From positions 2,232,001 through 2,296,000 of the forward strand of contig CAVYWJ010000004.1 in assembly GCA_963772315.1 (NCBI GenBank): DNA of 64,000 bases, in the 5' to 3' direction. Under the pieces are notes generated by a model, which searched no databases, was not told where the DNA came from, and was given only the letters and a program-made list of their open reading frames with translations. This document shows positions 27,909-36,932 of the stretch, in pieces. The stretch's first letter is position 1; every line of letters begins with the position of its first letter. The translations under genes and the position numbers were made by a program. The stretch is from Haliangium sp963772315. GTDB taxonomy: Bacteria; Myxococcota_A; Polyangia; Haliangiales; Haliangiaceae.

Positions 27909-28746
27909 ATGAAGCGATCGACCATCCTGGCCCTCATGCTGCTCGCCGGCACGGCCGCGCCCGCGCTGGCGCATGAACACTGGCTCGAGATCGAGCCCTT
28001 CCGCGCCCAGAGCACGCGCCAGGCCAAGGTGTATCTCCTGGTCGGCGATCACTTTCGCGAGGCCGAGCCGGTGCGCATCCGGCGGCGCGACCGGTACACG
28101 CGCCTGGAGCTCCACGGCCCCGCACGACGCACCAACCTGCTGGCCGAGCTGCGCGAGGACGCCGAGCCCTTGCTCGTGGTCGGCGGTCTGGACCGCGCGG
28201 CGGGCACGCACATGATCACCCTCGATGCAGCGCCGCGCGATATCGAGCCTCTCGGCCGAGGCGTTCGAGCACTACCTGGTCGAGGAGCGCCTGTTCGACA
28301 TCCTCGTACGGCGCGTCGAGACGAACAGCGAGAATGCGCCCGGCCGGGAGCGTTACTCGCGCTGCCTGAAGGCGATCTTCCAGGTGGGCCCCAAGCTGCA
28401 AGAGCACGTGACGCGGCCGATCGGCCAGGAGATCGAGATCGTCCCCCTGGCCAATCCCTACGGCCTCGCGCCTGGCCAGACGTTGACCGTGCAGGTCCTC
28501 CTGCGGGGCAAGCCGCTGGCAGGACGCTCGATCGTGGCCGCCAATCGCTGGCGCAGCGACATCCAGACCCAGCGCCTGCGCACCGATGCCGAGGGCCGCG
28601 CCACCTTCCGCCTCGATCGCGTGGGCGACTGGATGTTCCACGTCCTCTACATGGAGCCGGCCAACGACGCCGCCGGCAAGGATCGCGCGGCCGGCGCGGA
28701 CTGGCGCAGCTTCTGGGGCAGTCTCACCTTCGCCCTCGGCAGCTAG
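27909..28746 (+). pseudogene. DUF4198 domain protein, one +1 frameshift
   Basis: Starts MKRSTILALMLLAGTAAPALA, a clear Sec signal peptide, then HEHWLEIEPF, the usual first motif of DUF4198 exported proteins (linked to metal or nickel uptake systems). Near 28240-28248 the frame shifts by one extra base, moving from MITLDAAPRDIE to LSAEAFEHYLVEERLFDILV. The C-terminal half (KAIFQVGPKLQEHV, VQVLLRGKPLAGRSIV, TDAEGRATFRLDRVGDWM) is the expected beta-sandwich with a GxW end. A repaired protein would be about 278 residues. A single insertion in otherwise normal sequence suggests a sequencing error. Confidence 0.8.
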
Positions 28747-28909
28747 CGAGACCGCGCCTCGCATCGGTCACGGCCACGTGACCCGCGCATGCAGCGTCAT
28801 CGCAGGGAGCGTGTCTCGCGTGAGCATGCCCCGATTCGTTCCCGGTCACGATGCGCCCGCGCAAGGAGACGGACCCCGGGTCCGGGATCCGTCTCAGGTC
28901 CAGCGCAGA

Positions 28910-29431
28910 TCAGTTGCCGTTGATGTACCTGGACGCGACCGTGGCGGTGCAGTGCAGGTCGCCGCCTGACGACCGGTTGTGGTAGCAGGTTTGCCAGTAG
29001 ACGATGCCGCCCTCGCGCATGTCGTAGTTGCACTGGGCCCAGGTGCCGGCGCCGCTCGAGTTGTAGCAGATGCCGGAGCGCCCGTAGTTGGTCCACCAGT
29101 ACGCGGCGGCGGAGGCGCCGTCGGCGCTACCGTCGTACACATTGAACTTGTCGCCGTAGTCTTCAAAACAGGCGACGTTGCCGGTGGAGCCCTGCGGGAG
29201 GCAGGACTCCCACTGCAGCTCGAACTCCGAGCCGTCGGGGCCGCTGACCTCGGCGCCTTCGGTTTCGGAGTCCGCGGCGGCCGGGTCGACCACCACGTCC
29301 GACGTGGCTTCGGCGGGCTCGGCGGTCGCTGAGACGAACAGCAGCATGATGCTCCCGGCGGACAGGATGGCCGTGCGCGTGGCAACGCCCAGGAACGTGG
29401 ACGGAAGGACTGACAGCTTCATCTTTCTCAT
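28910..29431 (-). CDS. small secreted cysteine-containing protein of unknown family
   Basis: 173 residues from MRKMKLSVLPSTFLGV at 29431. There is a signal peptide (TAILSAGSIMLLFVSATAEP), an acidic spacer, and a compact domain with six cysteines: WESCLPQGSTGNVACFEDYG, RSGICYNSS, WAQCNYDM, WQTCYHNRSSG and GDLHCTATV. Three disulfides are likely. Aromatic-rich segments such as AAAYWWTNYGRSG resemble small exported proteins of actinomycetes in general style, but I cannot name the family. The gene is transcribed away from the 42-bp palindrome array. Confidence 0.7.
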   Translation of the reverse strand: MRKMKLSVLPSTFLGVATRTAILSAGSIMLLFVSATAEPAEATSDVVVDPAAADSETEGAEVSGPDGSEFELQWESCLPQGSTGNVACFEDYGDKFNVYDGSADGASAAAYWWTNYGRSGICYNSSGAGTWAQCNYDMREGGIVYWQTCYHNRSSGGDLHCTATVASRYINGN

Positions 29432-29761
29432 CGGTGTTCTCCTGTTGGGGTTGATGGTCCAGGCGCGCCGGCAGAGGCACGCCTGGGGCGGAACTGGGTG
29501 TGGTCGAATGCGGACCACGGTTGCGATACCGGCACGTGCGCCCCATTCGAGCGGGGCGGCGACGCAGGCCATGTGGGCCTGTCGGTGAAGCACCGCAATC
29601 AGCAAGTGTCGCCCGCGGTGCTCTCGTAACTGGATGTTTAGCACCTACGACCTCGGGAGCCCATGCACGACATTTCACGAGATGCGAAGCTGTAGCTGGC
29701 CGTCCTGGCAAGCATCATGTGCAGGTCCAGAGAGCCGCGCCAGGCACCCATTTTCATTCGT

Positions 29762-30196
29762 GGTTCTCGAGACTCACCGCGCGCGTGAGCAACGACACAT
29801 CACGGTTCTTCGGGAACCGTGATGGTGTGGCTCGGCGCACATCGCAGTTCCCGGCGAACCGCGGGCGGATGGTCGTATTCAATTCGTGGTTCCCCGGGAA
29901 CCGCACCCGGGCGGCTTCTTTCAATTCGTGGTTCCCGGGGAACCGCGCCGGTGTGGCCCGGCGCACATTGCGGTTCCCGGGGAACCGCGATCGCGTGCCT
30001 GGCAGCTGCGCGCGCATCCCCGGGAACCTCGATCGGCTCCTCGACCGTCGATTCCGGTTCCCCGGGAACCGGAAATTGAAAATGACCACCTGCCCGACCA
30101 CTCCTGAGAACCGCGAATTGAAAGACGTGGCGCCGGCGAGGTTCCCCGGGAACCGCGATCACGTGTGGTCCACCGGTCCGGTCATCCCCGGGATGG
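29762..30196. repeat. array of 11 dyads at an exact 42-bp period
   Basis: A 15-bp dyad, GGTTCCC-N-GGGAACC, recurs with starts at 29762, 29804, 29846, 29888, 29930, 29972, 30014, 30056, 30098, 30140 and 30182, always exactly 42 bp apart. Five copies (29888, 29930, 29972, 30056, 30140) are perfect; the outer copies are degenerate. The last copy reads CATCCC-C-GGGATG, where both arms changed together and symmetry is kept. Two types of 27-bp spacer recur: one containing GGTGTGGCYCGGCGCACATYG, another ending TTCAATTCG. The array lies between a gene starting leftward at 29431 and one starting rightward at 30291. Because the unit is palindromic and stop-poor, several frames on both strands stay open (FPGNR-type 14-residue repeats), which is weak evidence for coding. 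Confidence 0.9.
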
Positions 30197-30212
30197 CGTG
30201 TGGGCATCGGCC

Positions 30213-30252
30213 CGTCTCATGCCGTGAGACGCCCGTGTAATGGCGTGTAATG
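30213..30252 (+). promoter_or_regulatory. inverted and direct repeats between array and next gene
   Basis: CGTCTCA-TGCCG-TGAGACG (30213-30231) is a perfect 7-bp inverted repeat. GTGTAATGG follows twice in tandem, at 30235-30243 and 30245-30253. Both lie in the 94 bp between the palindrome array and the start at 30291, so they may be part of its control region. Confidence 0.4.
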
Positions 30253-30290
30253 GACAATGCGGGCGCACATGCGCAGAGTGTTTCCGGACC

Positions 30291-31108
30291 ATGAACAACA
30301 ACCCCGCGATCATCGATCCCGACGGCGCAGCGCTGGCGTTCGAGGCCGTGTTGCCCTTGCTCCACGCGCAGACCGAGACCCGGCGCAGCAACACCAGCTT
30401 CGACAAGGCGATCCTCCATGCGGCGTCGACCGGACGCATGATCAAGCAGCCCGAGGTGCGGGCCAAGTTCGCCGGCATGCCGGCCGGCGACTTCGACCAG
30501 CAGCACGTCGATCTGCTGGAGACCGTGGCGCTGGCCACATGGCATGTGACCGTCTCGCTCGAGAGCGCCTCGGTGCAGCGCTCGGGGCGCCAGGATCTCC
30601 GAGGCAGACATCACAGAAGGGACGAAGCTCAAGAAGCGCATGATCAAGGTGGTCGAGTACCACCTGGGACACGTGGACGAGGTCTCGACCGAGCTGACCG
30701 CGATCCGCGAGGGCACGGGCTACCTCGATCTGGCCAGCGATCTCGTCCGGCTGGCCGCGCTGTATCAGCGCCACGCCGGAGACCTCGGCGCAGACACCCG
30801 GCACTACCGGGCCGCGGATCGCGACCGCGCCGGGCGGCTCGGACACGCGATCCACCAGGTGCTGGGCGACGGCCGGGCGACGGACGCCGACTACTGGAGT
30901 GATTACCTGACGCGGGCATGGGGCGCTGCTGGTCTTCACATATGGCGAGGTGAGCGCGGCCGGTCGCTGGCTGTACCGGCACGAGGACGGCGAGCAGCGC
31001 TTCCCGTCGCTGTACACCGTGGGTCGCCGGCGCCGTGGCCAGGCGGGCGGAGACGCTGGCGACAGCACAGCACGCAAGATGAGGTCACCGTCGAAGTCGC
31101 GTCGATGA
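30291..31108 (+). pseudogene. uncharacterised protein, two +1 frameshifts in G4 runs
   Basis: Begins MNNNPAIIDPDGAALAFEAV at 30291. An extra G in TCGGGGCG near 30586 separates ESASVQRSG from ARISEADITEGTKLKKRMIK. A second in ATGGGGCG near 30920 separates YWSDYLTRAW from GALLVFTYGEVSAAGRWLY and EDGEQRFPSLYTVGRRRRGQ. Deleting one G from each run gives about 271 residues ending at 31106-31108. The product is mostly helical with a basic C-terminus and no recognised domain. It starts 94 bp after the last dyad of the 42-bp array. Confidence 0.6.
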
Positions 31109-31175
31109 ATGCAACTCCTGCGGTGGCGCGCCCGAGGCGAAGATCAGACGTGAAGACCCGAGGTGAAGTCCAGAT

Positions 31176-32249
31176 GTGAAATCGGAGTTCGCTTCAGTGG
31201 CGGGGCCTGTCATCATGGATGGGCCGACCATGTTCTGGCTTCTCGTCTTGTTCCTGGTCGTCAGCGCGCTGGTCGCGCTGGCGATCGCGTTTGCCATCAC
31301 GCACACAGGGCCTGCTGCGCCTGCCGGGCTGGTGGCGCCTGTCGGGCTGGTGGCGCCTGGCGAGGCGGTTGCGCCGGTCGAGTCGGTCGCGCCCACCGAG
31401 CCGGCGGCGCCCACGGCGCCCGCGGGGCCGCCGCCGTATCCGATCGTGCTCGTGCACGGCTTTCTCGGCTTTGGTGAGCTGCAGGTGTTCGGCCGGCGGT
31501 ACAGCTACTTCCGCGGCGTGGCCGAGGCAATGACCGAGATCGGCGCGACCGTGCACATCGTCACGATGCCGCCGGTGGGATCGGTGGAGGTGCGGGCGCG
31601 CGCGCTGGCCGACGCGGTGCTCGCGCTGGAGGCGCCGCGCGTCCATCTGGTGGCGCACAGCATGGGCGGCATCGACGCGCGCTACGCCATCGCCAAGCTC
31701 GGGCTGACCGGTCGCGTGGCGTCGCTGGTCACGATCGGGACGCCACACCGCGGGACGCCGCTGGCGCGGCTGGGCAACCTGCTGCCGGTCGCGGGGCTGC
31801 GTCGCGCGGTCGCGCTGGCCGGCTTCGACGCCGCCGCGATCGATGCGCTGACGCCCGAGCGCATGACCCGCTTCAACGAGGAGATCCCGGACGACCCCGA
31901 GGTCTACTACGCCAGCGTCGTGGCCAGCGCGCGCTGGCTCCGCAGCAACCCGGCGCTGTGGACCGGGCACGTGCTCATGGGCCGCAGCGCCGGTATCAGC
32001 GACGGCGTGGTGCCGATGGAGTCGCAGCGCTGGGGTGAGGTGATAAGCGAGCTCGACGCCGATCACTGGGCGCAGATCGGCTGGTCGTACGGGTTCGACG
32101 CGCGCGCGCTCTACCGCACGCTCGCGCTGCGCCTGCGCGAGCGTGAGCCGGCCGTGATCCTGACCCCGTGGACGGAGACGGCCGGCGCGCCCGCGCAGCC
32201 CGAGGGCGCCCCCCCGTGCGAGGCCGAGGCCCGGGTGCTCACCTCTTGA
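31176..32249 (+). CDS. membrane-anchored alpha/beta hydrolase (triacylglycerol lipase-like)
   Basis: 357 residues from a GTG at 31176 preceded by AGGTGA; an ATG at 31215 is an alternative. After one N-terminal helix (MFWLLVLFLVVSALVALAIA) comes an Ala/Pro/Val-rich linker, then the hydrolase fold: oxyanion region VLVHGFLGFG, nucleophile serine in VAHSMGGIDARYA, TIGTPHRGTPLAR, and probable Asp and His in AGISDGVVP and DADHWAQIGW. These are features of bacterial lipase family I and related esterases. The domain is probably outside the inner membrane. Its stop overlaps the end of the convergent sulfatase-like gene. Confidence 0.85.
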   Translation: MKSEFASVAGPVIMDGPTMFWLLVLFLVVSALVALAIAFAITHTGPAAPAGLVAPVGLVAPGEAVAPVESVAPTEPAAPTAPAGPPPYPIVLVHGFLGFGELQVFGRRYSYFRGVAEAMTEIGATVHIVTMPPVGSVEVRARALADAVLALEAPRVHLVAHSMGGIDARYAIAKLGLTGRVASLVTIGTPHRGTPLARLGNLLPVAGLRRAVALAGFDAAAIDALTPERMTRFNEEIPDDPEVYYASVVASARWLRSNPALWTGHVLMGRSAGISDGVVPMESQRWGEVISELDADHWAQIGWSYGFDARALYRTLALRLREREPAVILTPWTETAGAPAQPEGAPPCEAEARVLTS

Positions 32250-34386
32250 AGCTCGTGACCCGCAGCGGCCCGACGCGCCGGGCCATGTGACGCCGCAGCG
32301 TCTGCTCCAGCCGCAGCGCCTCGGCCGGGGCCTGGATCAGCGCGTTGTGCAGGCCGGCCGGATCGGCGCGGAGATCGAAGAGCTCGCGCACGCCGAGCTG
32401 GAAGTCGACGATCAGCTGCCAGTCGCGCTCGATGAGCGTGACGATGCGGCGCGGTACCTTCACATCCGGAAACAGTTCGGCGAACACGACGCGGTCCGCG
32501 GGCGGGGTCTTACCGTCGATGAGCGGTAGCAGGGTCTCGCCGTCGTACTCGGCGGGCGCTGCGACGCCGAGCAGGTCGAGGGCGGTGGGCGCGACGTCGA
32601 TGGTGCTCACCGGGACATCGATCCGGCGGGGCGCGCCGCCGGGCGCGTACACCAGCAGCGGCACGTGCAGATCCTCGAGATACAGGTCGCCGTGCCACTT
32701 GCCGCCGCGCTCGCCGAACTCCTCGCCGTGGTCGGCGGTGAACACGATCGCGGTGTCGTCCGCCAGTCCGAACGTGGTGAGCCCGGCAAGGAGGCGCGCG
32801 AGCTGGTCGTCGATCCACCGCACCTCGCCCAGGTAGCGCTCCTGCTCGGAGTCGCCGAAATCGATGCCGTCGTGGCGCTCGTAGGGGTAGTGCGCCTCGT
32901 AGAAGTGCAGCCACAGGAAGAAGCGCGGCTGTTTTGGATCCGCGCGCCAGGTCTCGAGCTGCAAGAGCGCGTCGTCGACGATCAGGTCGGCGTTGGTCTC
33001 GCGCGGGGATATGGACGCCGAGTGCACCTTGTTGACCTGGAAGCCCTGATCGAAGTGACCGAGCTTGGCGTACGAGAACGCCAGCACGCACGCGGTCGCC
33101 AGGCCGGCCTTGCCGGCGGCCTCGGCCAGGTACACGTCGTCCTGGCCGGACACAGTGTACGGATACTTGGTCTGCAGATCGCGCCAGCGGATGTTGGATG
33201 GATAGCGCCCGCCGAGCAGCGACGGGAACGCGCGGCGGGTCATGGGCGCCGCGGTGTACGCGCGGGAGAACACGGTCGCGCGCGCGGCCAGCGCATCGAG
33301 GGCCGGGGTGGTCGGATGGGTGGCGCCGCCAAAGCCGACCGCGTCCGCGCGCAGGGCGTCCACGGTGATGAAGAGGACGTTGCGCGCGCGCTGTTGGGCC
33401 GGGCCGGGCCGGGCGCTGCGCTCCGCCGCGTCGCGGGCCACGGTGTCCAGGGACACGGCGCCTTCGAAGCAGTCCTGATCGACGCCGTCGCCGGGCACGT
33501 CCTTGGCCAGGGGGTGGATCGATGCGTCGGCGTCGTCGCAGTCGCCGCCGAAGAACCTGCTGAACGCGTCGCCGTCGGCGTCGCCGATGCCGCGGGTGAG
33601 CCCGACCAGGCGCGCCGCTGCCAGGCCGCGCTGCTGCAGCGCGGACGCGGCCACGGGATACGAGAGCGGCGCCAGGCTACCGCCGAACAGCATCGCCACG
33701 AACAGCGCCGCGATGACGGCTGCTGCGCCGAGCGCCGCTGGCCAGCCGCGCCGGAACGCGGGCCAGCGCTCGGGCAGGGCTGCGCCGGCCACCGCGCAGA
33801 GACCCGCGCACGCGAGCTGGACGAGCACGGGGAACATCGGGTCCTGGGTCACCGCGGAGAAGCGCGCGAGATGCGCGGCGGCGAGCACCACGGACAGGGC
33901 CGCAAAGACGACGAGCACGAGCCGCTGCGACATGCGCGCGAGCCAGCGGCGCGTGGCGCGATGGACGAGGTAGCTGGCGCCGACCAGAGCCGCGAGCGCG
34001 GCGAGCTGCACCACGGGCACGACCGCGCCGGCCAGATCCTGGCGCACGAACGCGCTGGTTCCCCAGCTGTACAGGAGCTGGCTCAGGGTCACCCACGCGA
34101 ACGCGCCCGGCGGGATCAGCAGCAGCCACGATAGATCGCGAGCGGCGGCCATGGCACGGCGTGCGATGGCGAGCACCGTGGCCGCGACCATGGCCACGGG
34201 CACGGCCCACAGGGCGGTGAGCGCGGTGATCTGGAGCAGCAGCGCGGCGGCCAGCGCCAGCCCCGGCGCCTGGGCTGGCCAGGTCCGCCAGAGCTCGATC
34301 GCGCAGCCGACCGCGAGGGCAACGAGAAGCGCGGCAGCGAGCCGGGATACGTATGCGACGTCTCTGCGCGACGTCTGCTCGGGCAT
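32239..34386 (-). CDS. membrane sulfatase-superfamily enzyme with MopE-like motif
   Basis: 715 residues from MPEQTSRRDVAYVSRL at 34386. Residues 1-250 contain about seven transmembrane helices. A calcium/copper-binding MopE-like motif (GDADGDAF, GGDCDD, GDGVDQDC) follows near 260-305. The alkaline phosphatase/sulfatase domain starts near 335: NVLFITVDALRADAVGFGG, then AAPMTRRAFPSLLGGRYP, FLWLHFYEAHYPYE, FTADHGEEFGERGGKWHG and a C-terminal LFDLRADPAGLHN. By eye, the nucleophile position (Cys/Ser in sulfatases) falls on Thr in APMTRRAF, as in LtaS and EptA-type phosphotransferases. A phospho-transfer or hydrolysis role on envelope lipids is therefore possible. Confidence 0.85.
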   Translation of the reverse strand: MPEQTSRRDVAYVSRLAAALLVALAVGCAIELWRTWPAQAPGLALAAALLLQITALTALWAVPVAMVAATVLAIARRAMAAARDLSWLLLIPPGAFAWVTLSQLLYSWGTSAFVRQDLAGAVVPVVQLAALAALVGASYLVHRATRRWLARMSQRLVLVVFAALSVVLAAAHLARFSAVTQDPMFPVLVQLACAGLCAVAGAALPERWPAFRRGWPAALGAAAVIAALFVAMLFGGSLAPLSYPVAASALQQRGLAAARLVGLTRGIGDADGDAFSRFFGGDCDDADASIHPLAKDVPGDGVDQDCFEGAVSLDTVARDAAERSARPGPAQQRARNVLFITVDALRADAVGFGGATHPTTPALDALAARATVFSRAYTAAPMTRRAFPSLLGGRYPSNIRWRDLQTKYPYTVSGQDDVYLAEAAGKAGLATACVLAFSYAKLGHFDQGFQVNKVHSASISPRETNADLIVDDALLQLETWRADPKQPRFFLWLHFYEAHYPYERHDGIDFGDSEQERYLGEVRWIDDQLARLLAGLTTFGLADDTAIVFTADHGEEFGERGGKWHGDLYLEDLHVPLLVYAPGGAPRRIDVPVSTIDVAPTALDLLGVAAPAEYDGETLLPLIDGKTPPADRVVFAELFPDVKVPRRIVTLIERDWQLIVDFQLGVRELFDLRADPAGLHNALIQAPAEALRLEQTLRRHMARRVGPLRVTSFKR

Positions 34387-34496
34387 GGCGCGAACATCGC
34401 ACGGCAGCGCGGGTGACACAATTGCGCCACGAGCGCGACGTACCTGGTTCAAGACGTCGCCAGGGCTCTACGGCCCCTTGCGGCAGCGGCGCTGCG

Positions 34497-35081
34497 TCAG
34501 GCGGACGTAGCGCTCGCCGGGAAGACGTTGCGGTAGATGTCGTCGATGGCGATGGTGCAGCCGATCCGGTCGAGGACGAGCTGATCGCCCTGACTGCACT
34601 CGGTGACGGGCCAGGCGCTGTCGGGCTGACGGTGAAAGTGCTCGACGCGGATCTTGTCCTGGGCCACCAGGACGTAGTCGGTCACGGAGTTGAGAGTCCG
34701 GTAGCTGGCGAACTTGTCGCCGCGATCGTATGCCTCGGTCGAGGGCGAGAGCACCTCGATGATGACCGCGGGTTTGAGCAGGGTGTCGCGGTGATTATCC
34801 TCGAGCTCGACCGGGCCGCACACGACCGAGACGTCGGCGTAGGTGTAGCGGTCCGCGGTCTTGATGCGCATGTCCGAGGACAGGACCATGCATGGGCGAT
34901 CGCCAATCGCGCTGCCCAGCGCCGTGATGAGCCTGGCCGCAATGAGGCTGTGCTTGAATGTGCCGCGGGACATGGCCACGATGCGGCCGTGAACGAGCTC
35001 GTGGCGCTCCTCGGCTGCGCGCTCGAAGGCCAGGTATTCCTCGGGCGAGACTCGATCCGTGCGCACGGCGGCGGGTGGCAT
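34497..35081 (-). CDS. Uma2 family restriction endonuclease-like protein (DUF820)
   Basis: 194 residues. A PD-(D/E)XK fold of the Uma2 type: EEYLAFERAAEERHELVHGR, then GTFKHSLIAARLITAL, TYADVSVVCGP (first acidic residue) and KPAVIIEVLSPSTEAYDRGD with E-V-L-S in the catalytic strand, followed by KFASYRTLNSVTDYVLV. These genes are abundant in myxobacteria and cyanobacteria, usually without a neighbour that explains them. Biological role unknown. Confidence 0.9.
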   Translation of the reverse strand: MPPAAVRTDRVSPEEYLAFERAAEERHELVHGRIVAMSRGTFKHSLIAARLITALGSAIGDRPCMVLSSDMRIKTADRYTYADVSVVCGPVELEDNHRDTLLKPAVIIEVLSPSTEAYDRGDKFASYRTLNSVTDYVLVAQDKIRVEHFHRQPDSAWPVTECSQGDQLVLDRIGCTIAIDDIYRNVFPASATSA

Positions 35082-35238
35082 GTCTACATGCTAGCGCACC
35101 GGGGCGGGGGCTGGGAACGCGCGGCACACGCGCCAAACTTGCGGCCGTGGCGGCTCGAATACCTAACCCGGCGAAATGACGATCGCGCGGGTGCGGCACG
35201 CTGCCGGGCAGCGGCGTGGCGCGGTGATCGGACGCGAC

Positions 35239-36144
35239 TCAGCAGCCCGGCATGCCAGCGCCGGCGATCGCGGCCATGCGCTCGGCGGGCGTGCCGCCGT
35301 CGGGCGGGAGCCAGCGCAGGCGGGCCTGGATGGTCCGGTGCGCGCGCTCGCACGCGTCGCGGGCGAGATACATGCGGTTTCCGTCCATCATGACGACATC
35401 GCGGTCCACACCGCTGACGGCAACCATGGCGGCACAGGCGTAGCCCATGCTGCTCATGCCCTCGGGGGCCTCGTAGGTGTGGCTGGGGCCGAGCAGGGTG
35501 AGCTCGGCGCCCTGGCCGGGCACGCCCTCGTCCGGGCTCCAGTCGTAGCCGAAGATCGTGGTCGCGACTGTGCGGCCGTGACGCCGGACGCGCACGAGGC
35601 CGCCCTCGGGCTGGCCGCGGCGCTGCGGCGTGACGGACCAGCGCTCGCACTGCAGACCGCCAGCCTCGGTGGGCACGAGCTCGTAGAGCGCGCCACCCCG
35701 GCGCATCATGGTGTCGAGGCGGCGCATGCCCGCGCCCGCGGCGCTGTGATCGCGCAGGTCCAGGCTCTGGGCGCACGCGCCGAAATCGGTGGCCACGGGC
35801 AGCTCGTCCGCGCGCGCGGCCTCGCATCCGGACGCGTGGGCGAACCACACGCCGCCGCCGACCTCGAGCGCGCCGGGATGCTCGGTCACGCGCGCGGAAT
35901 GCTCGCAGTGGCCGTCCTCGCCCAGCGCCAGCACGCCGTCTGCCTGCTCCTCGCGCGTGTACCCGGTCAGCACCAGACTCCCGGCATCCCAGGCGTAGCG
36001 GTAGCGCAGCGCGCCGCACGAGTTCGTGGTGCCGCACGAGGTGCTGGAAATCGTTGACCCGAACGGCCGCCTCGTATTCGGGCGAATGGTCCACATTGCC
36101 TGGGAGAACCAGCTGGACCGGTCGCGCGTGGATATGATCGGCAT
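35239..36144 (-). CDS. uncharacterised protein, start uncertain
   Basis: Up to 301 residues, ending AERMAAIAGAGMPGC. The well-supported part begins around YRYAWDAGSLVLTGYTREE and contains EDGHCEHSARVTEHPG, DDxx-free beta-rich stretches such as GALYELVPTEAGGLQCERW, TTIFGYDWSPDEGVPGQG and MMDGNRMYLARDACERAH. Scattered cysteines suggest an exported protein, but no signal peptide is seen. The first 45 codons from 36144 read poorly and overlap a better-looking plus-strand frame (36026-36190), so the true start is probably lower. No family recognised. Confidence 0.55.
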   Translation of the reverse strand: MPIISTRDRSSWFSQAMWTIRPNTRRPFGSTISSTSCGTTNSCGALRYRYAWDAGSLVLTGYTREEQADGVLALGEDGHCEHSARVTEHPGALEVGGGVWFAHASGCEAARADELPVATDFGACAQSLDLRDHSAAGAGMRRLDTMMRRGGALYELVPTEAGGLQCERWSVTPQRRGQPEGGLVRVRRHGRTVATTIFGYDWSPDEGVPGQGAELTLLGPSHTYEAPEGMSSMGYACAAMVAVSGVDRDVVMMDGNRMYLARDACERAHRTIQARLRWLPPDGGTPAERMAAIAGAGMPGC

Positions 36145-36190
36145 GGAGAGCAAGCGCTCGACGTACACGATCCAGGACGCGGCCGACTGA
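36026..36190 (+). CDS. possible small gene, 54 residues
   Basis: From a GTG at 36026 the plus strand encodes VVPHEVLEIVDPNGRLVFGR, then MVHIAWENQLDRSRVDMIGM and ESKRSTYTIQDAAD with a stop at 36188-36190. The composition (balanced acidic, basic and hydrophobic residues, high GC at third positions) is much more protein-like than the opposite strand over the same bases. It could be a small protein with a beta-hairpin and helix, or the tail of a decayed gene, since a stop lies just upstream at 36002. No ribosome-binding site is evident. Confidence 0.4.
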   Translation: MVPHEVLEIVDPNGRLVFGRMVHIAWENQLDRSRVDMIGMESKRSTYTIQDAAD

Positions 36191-36230
36191 CGCCCGCCTG
36201 ACGCGCGGAGGTGACGCGCGGAGGTGACGA

Positions 36231-36932
36231 TCAGAGCACGCCGGCGGGCGGCAGGATGGTGAGCTCTTCGAGCGCGACGGCGGGGTGGGCGAGGATGTTG
36301 ACGATCATGGCCGCGAGCTCTCGCGGCTGCATCATGCGACTTCGATCGACGTCGCGACCATCCCAGATCGGCGTGTCCACGGCGCCGGCATGGATGTGGG
36401 TGACGCGGACGCCGCTCGCGCGCGCTTCCTCCCCCAGGGCGCGCGAGAGCGATGCCTGCGCGCTCTTGGCCGCGGCGTAGCCGGCGCATTCCGGTAGATA
36501 GCGGGTGGCGGCGATCGAGCCGATGGTGACGATGTGGCCGCGGCGCACCGGATCCGGGTTCTGCTGCATGGTGCGCCAGGCCTCGCGGCTGCACAGGAAC
36601 GTGCCCACCACGTGCACGTCGAGCAGCTGGCGCAGGCTCTGCAAGCTGGTCTCGGACAGCCAGGCGAAATAGCCCATGCCGGCCGCGTTGATCAGCACGT
36701 CGAGCACGGGCAGCTCGGCGAAGCGCGCCGACACCGCGGCGCCGTCGGTGATGTCGAGCTGGAAGCTCGCGGATCTCGCCCGGGCCGGGCAAGTAGGTGA
36801 GGCGCTTGGGCGGGAAGCGCCGGGCATAACCGATCACGCGCGCGCCGGCCGCGGCCAGGGCCTGGGCCACGGCCTGGCCGATGCCGCTGGACGCGCCCGT
36901 GACCACGCAGGTCTTGTCTTGCAAGGTCTCGG

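Noticed and set aside
29762..30196. CRISPR array
   Set aside because: The conserved part is a 15-bp dyad, the 27-bp intervals are not unique (two families recur), the outer copies are degenerate, and no cas gene is present.
29500..30240. Plus-strand repeat protein of 246 residues across the palindrome array
   Set aside because: The palindrome makes frames on both strands open and FPGNR-like in each; the upstream part reads as Arg-rich noise with no ribosome-binding site. Kept only as an alternative in the finding.
34497..35081. Restriction-modification or defence island around Uma2
   Set aside because: Neighbours are a sulfatase-like enzyme and an unknown protein; no methylase, NTPase or partner gene accompanies it.
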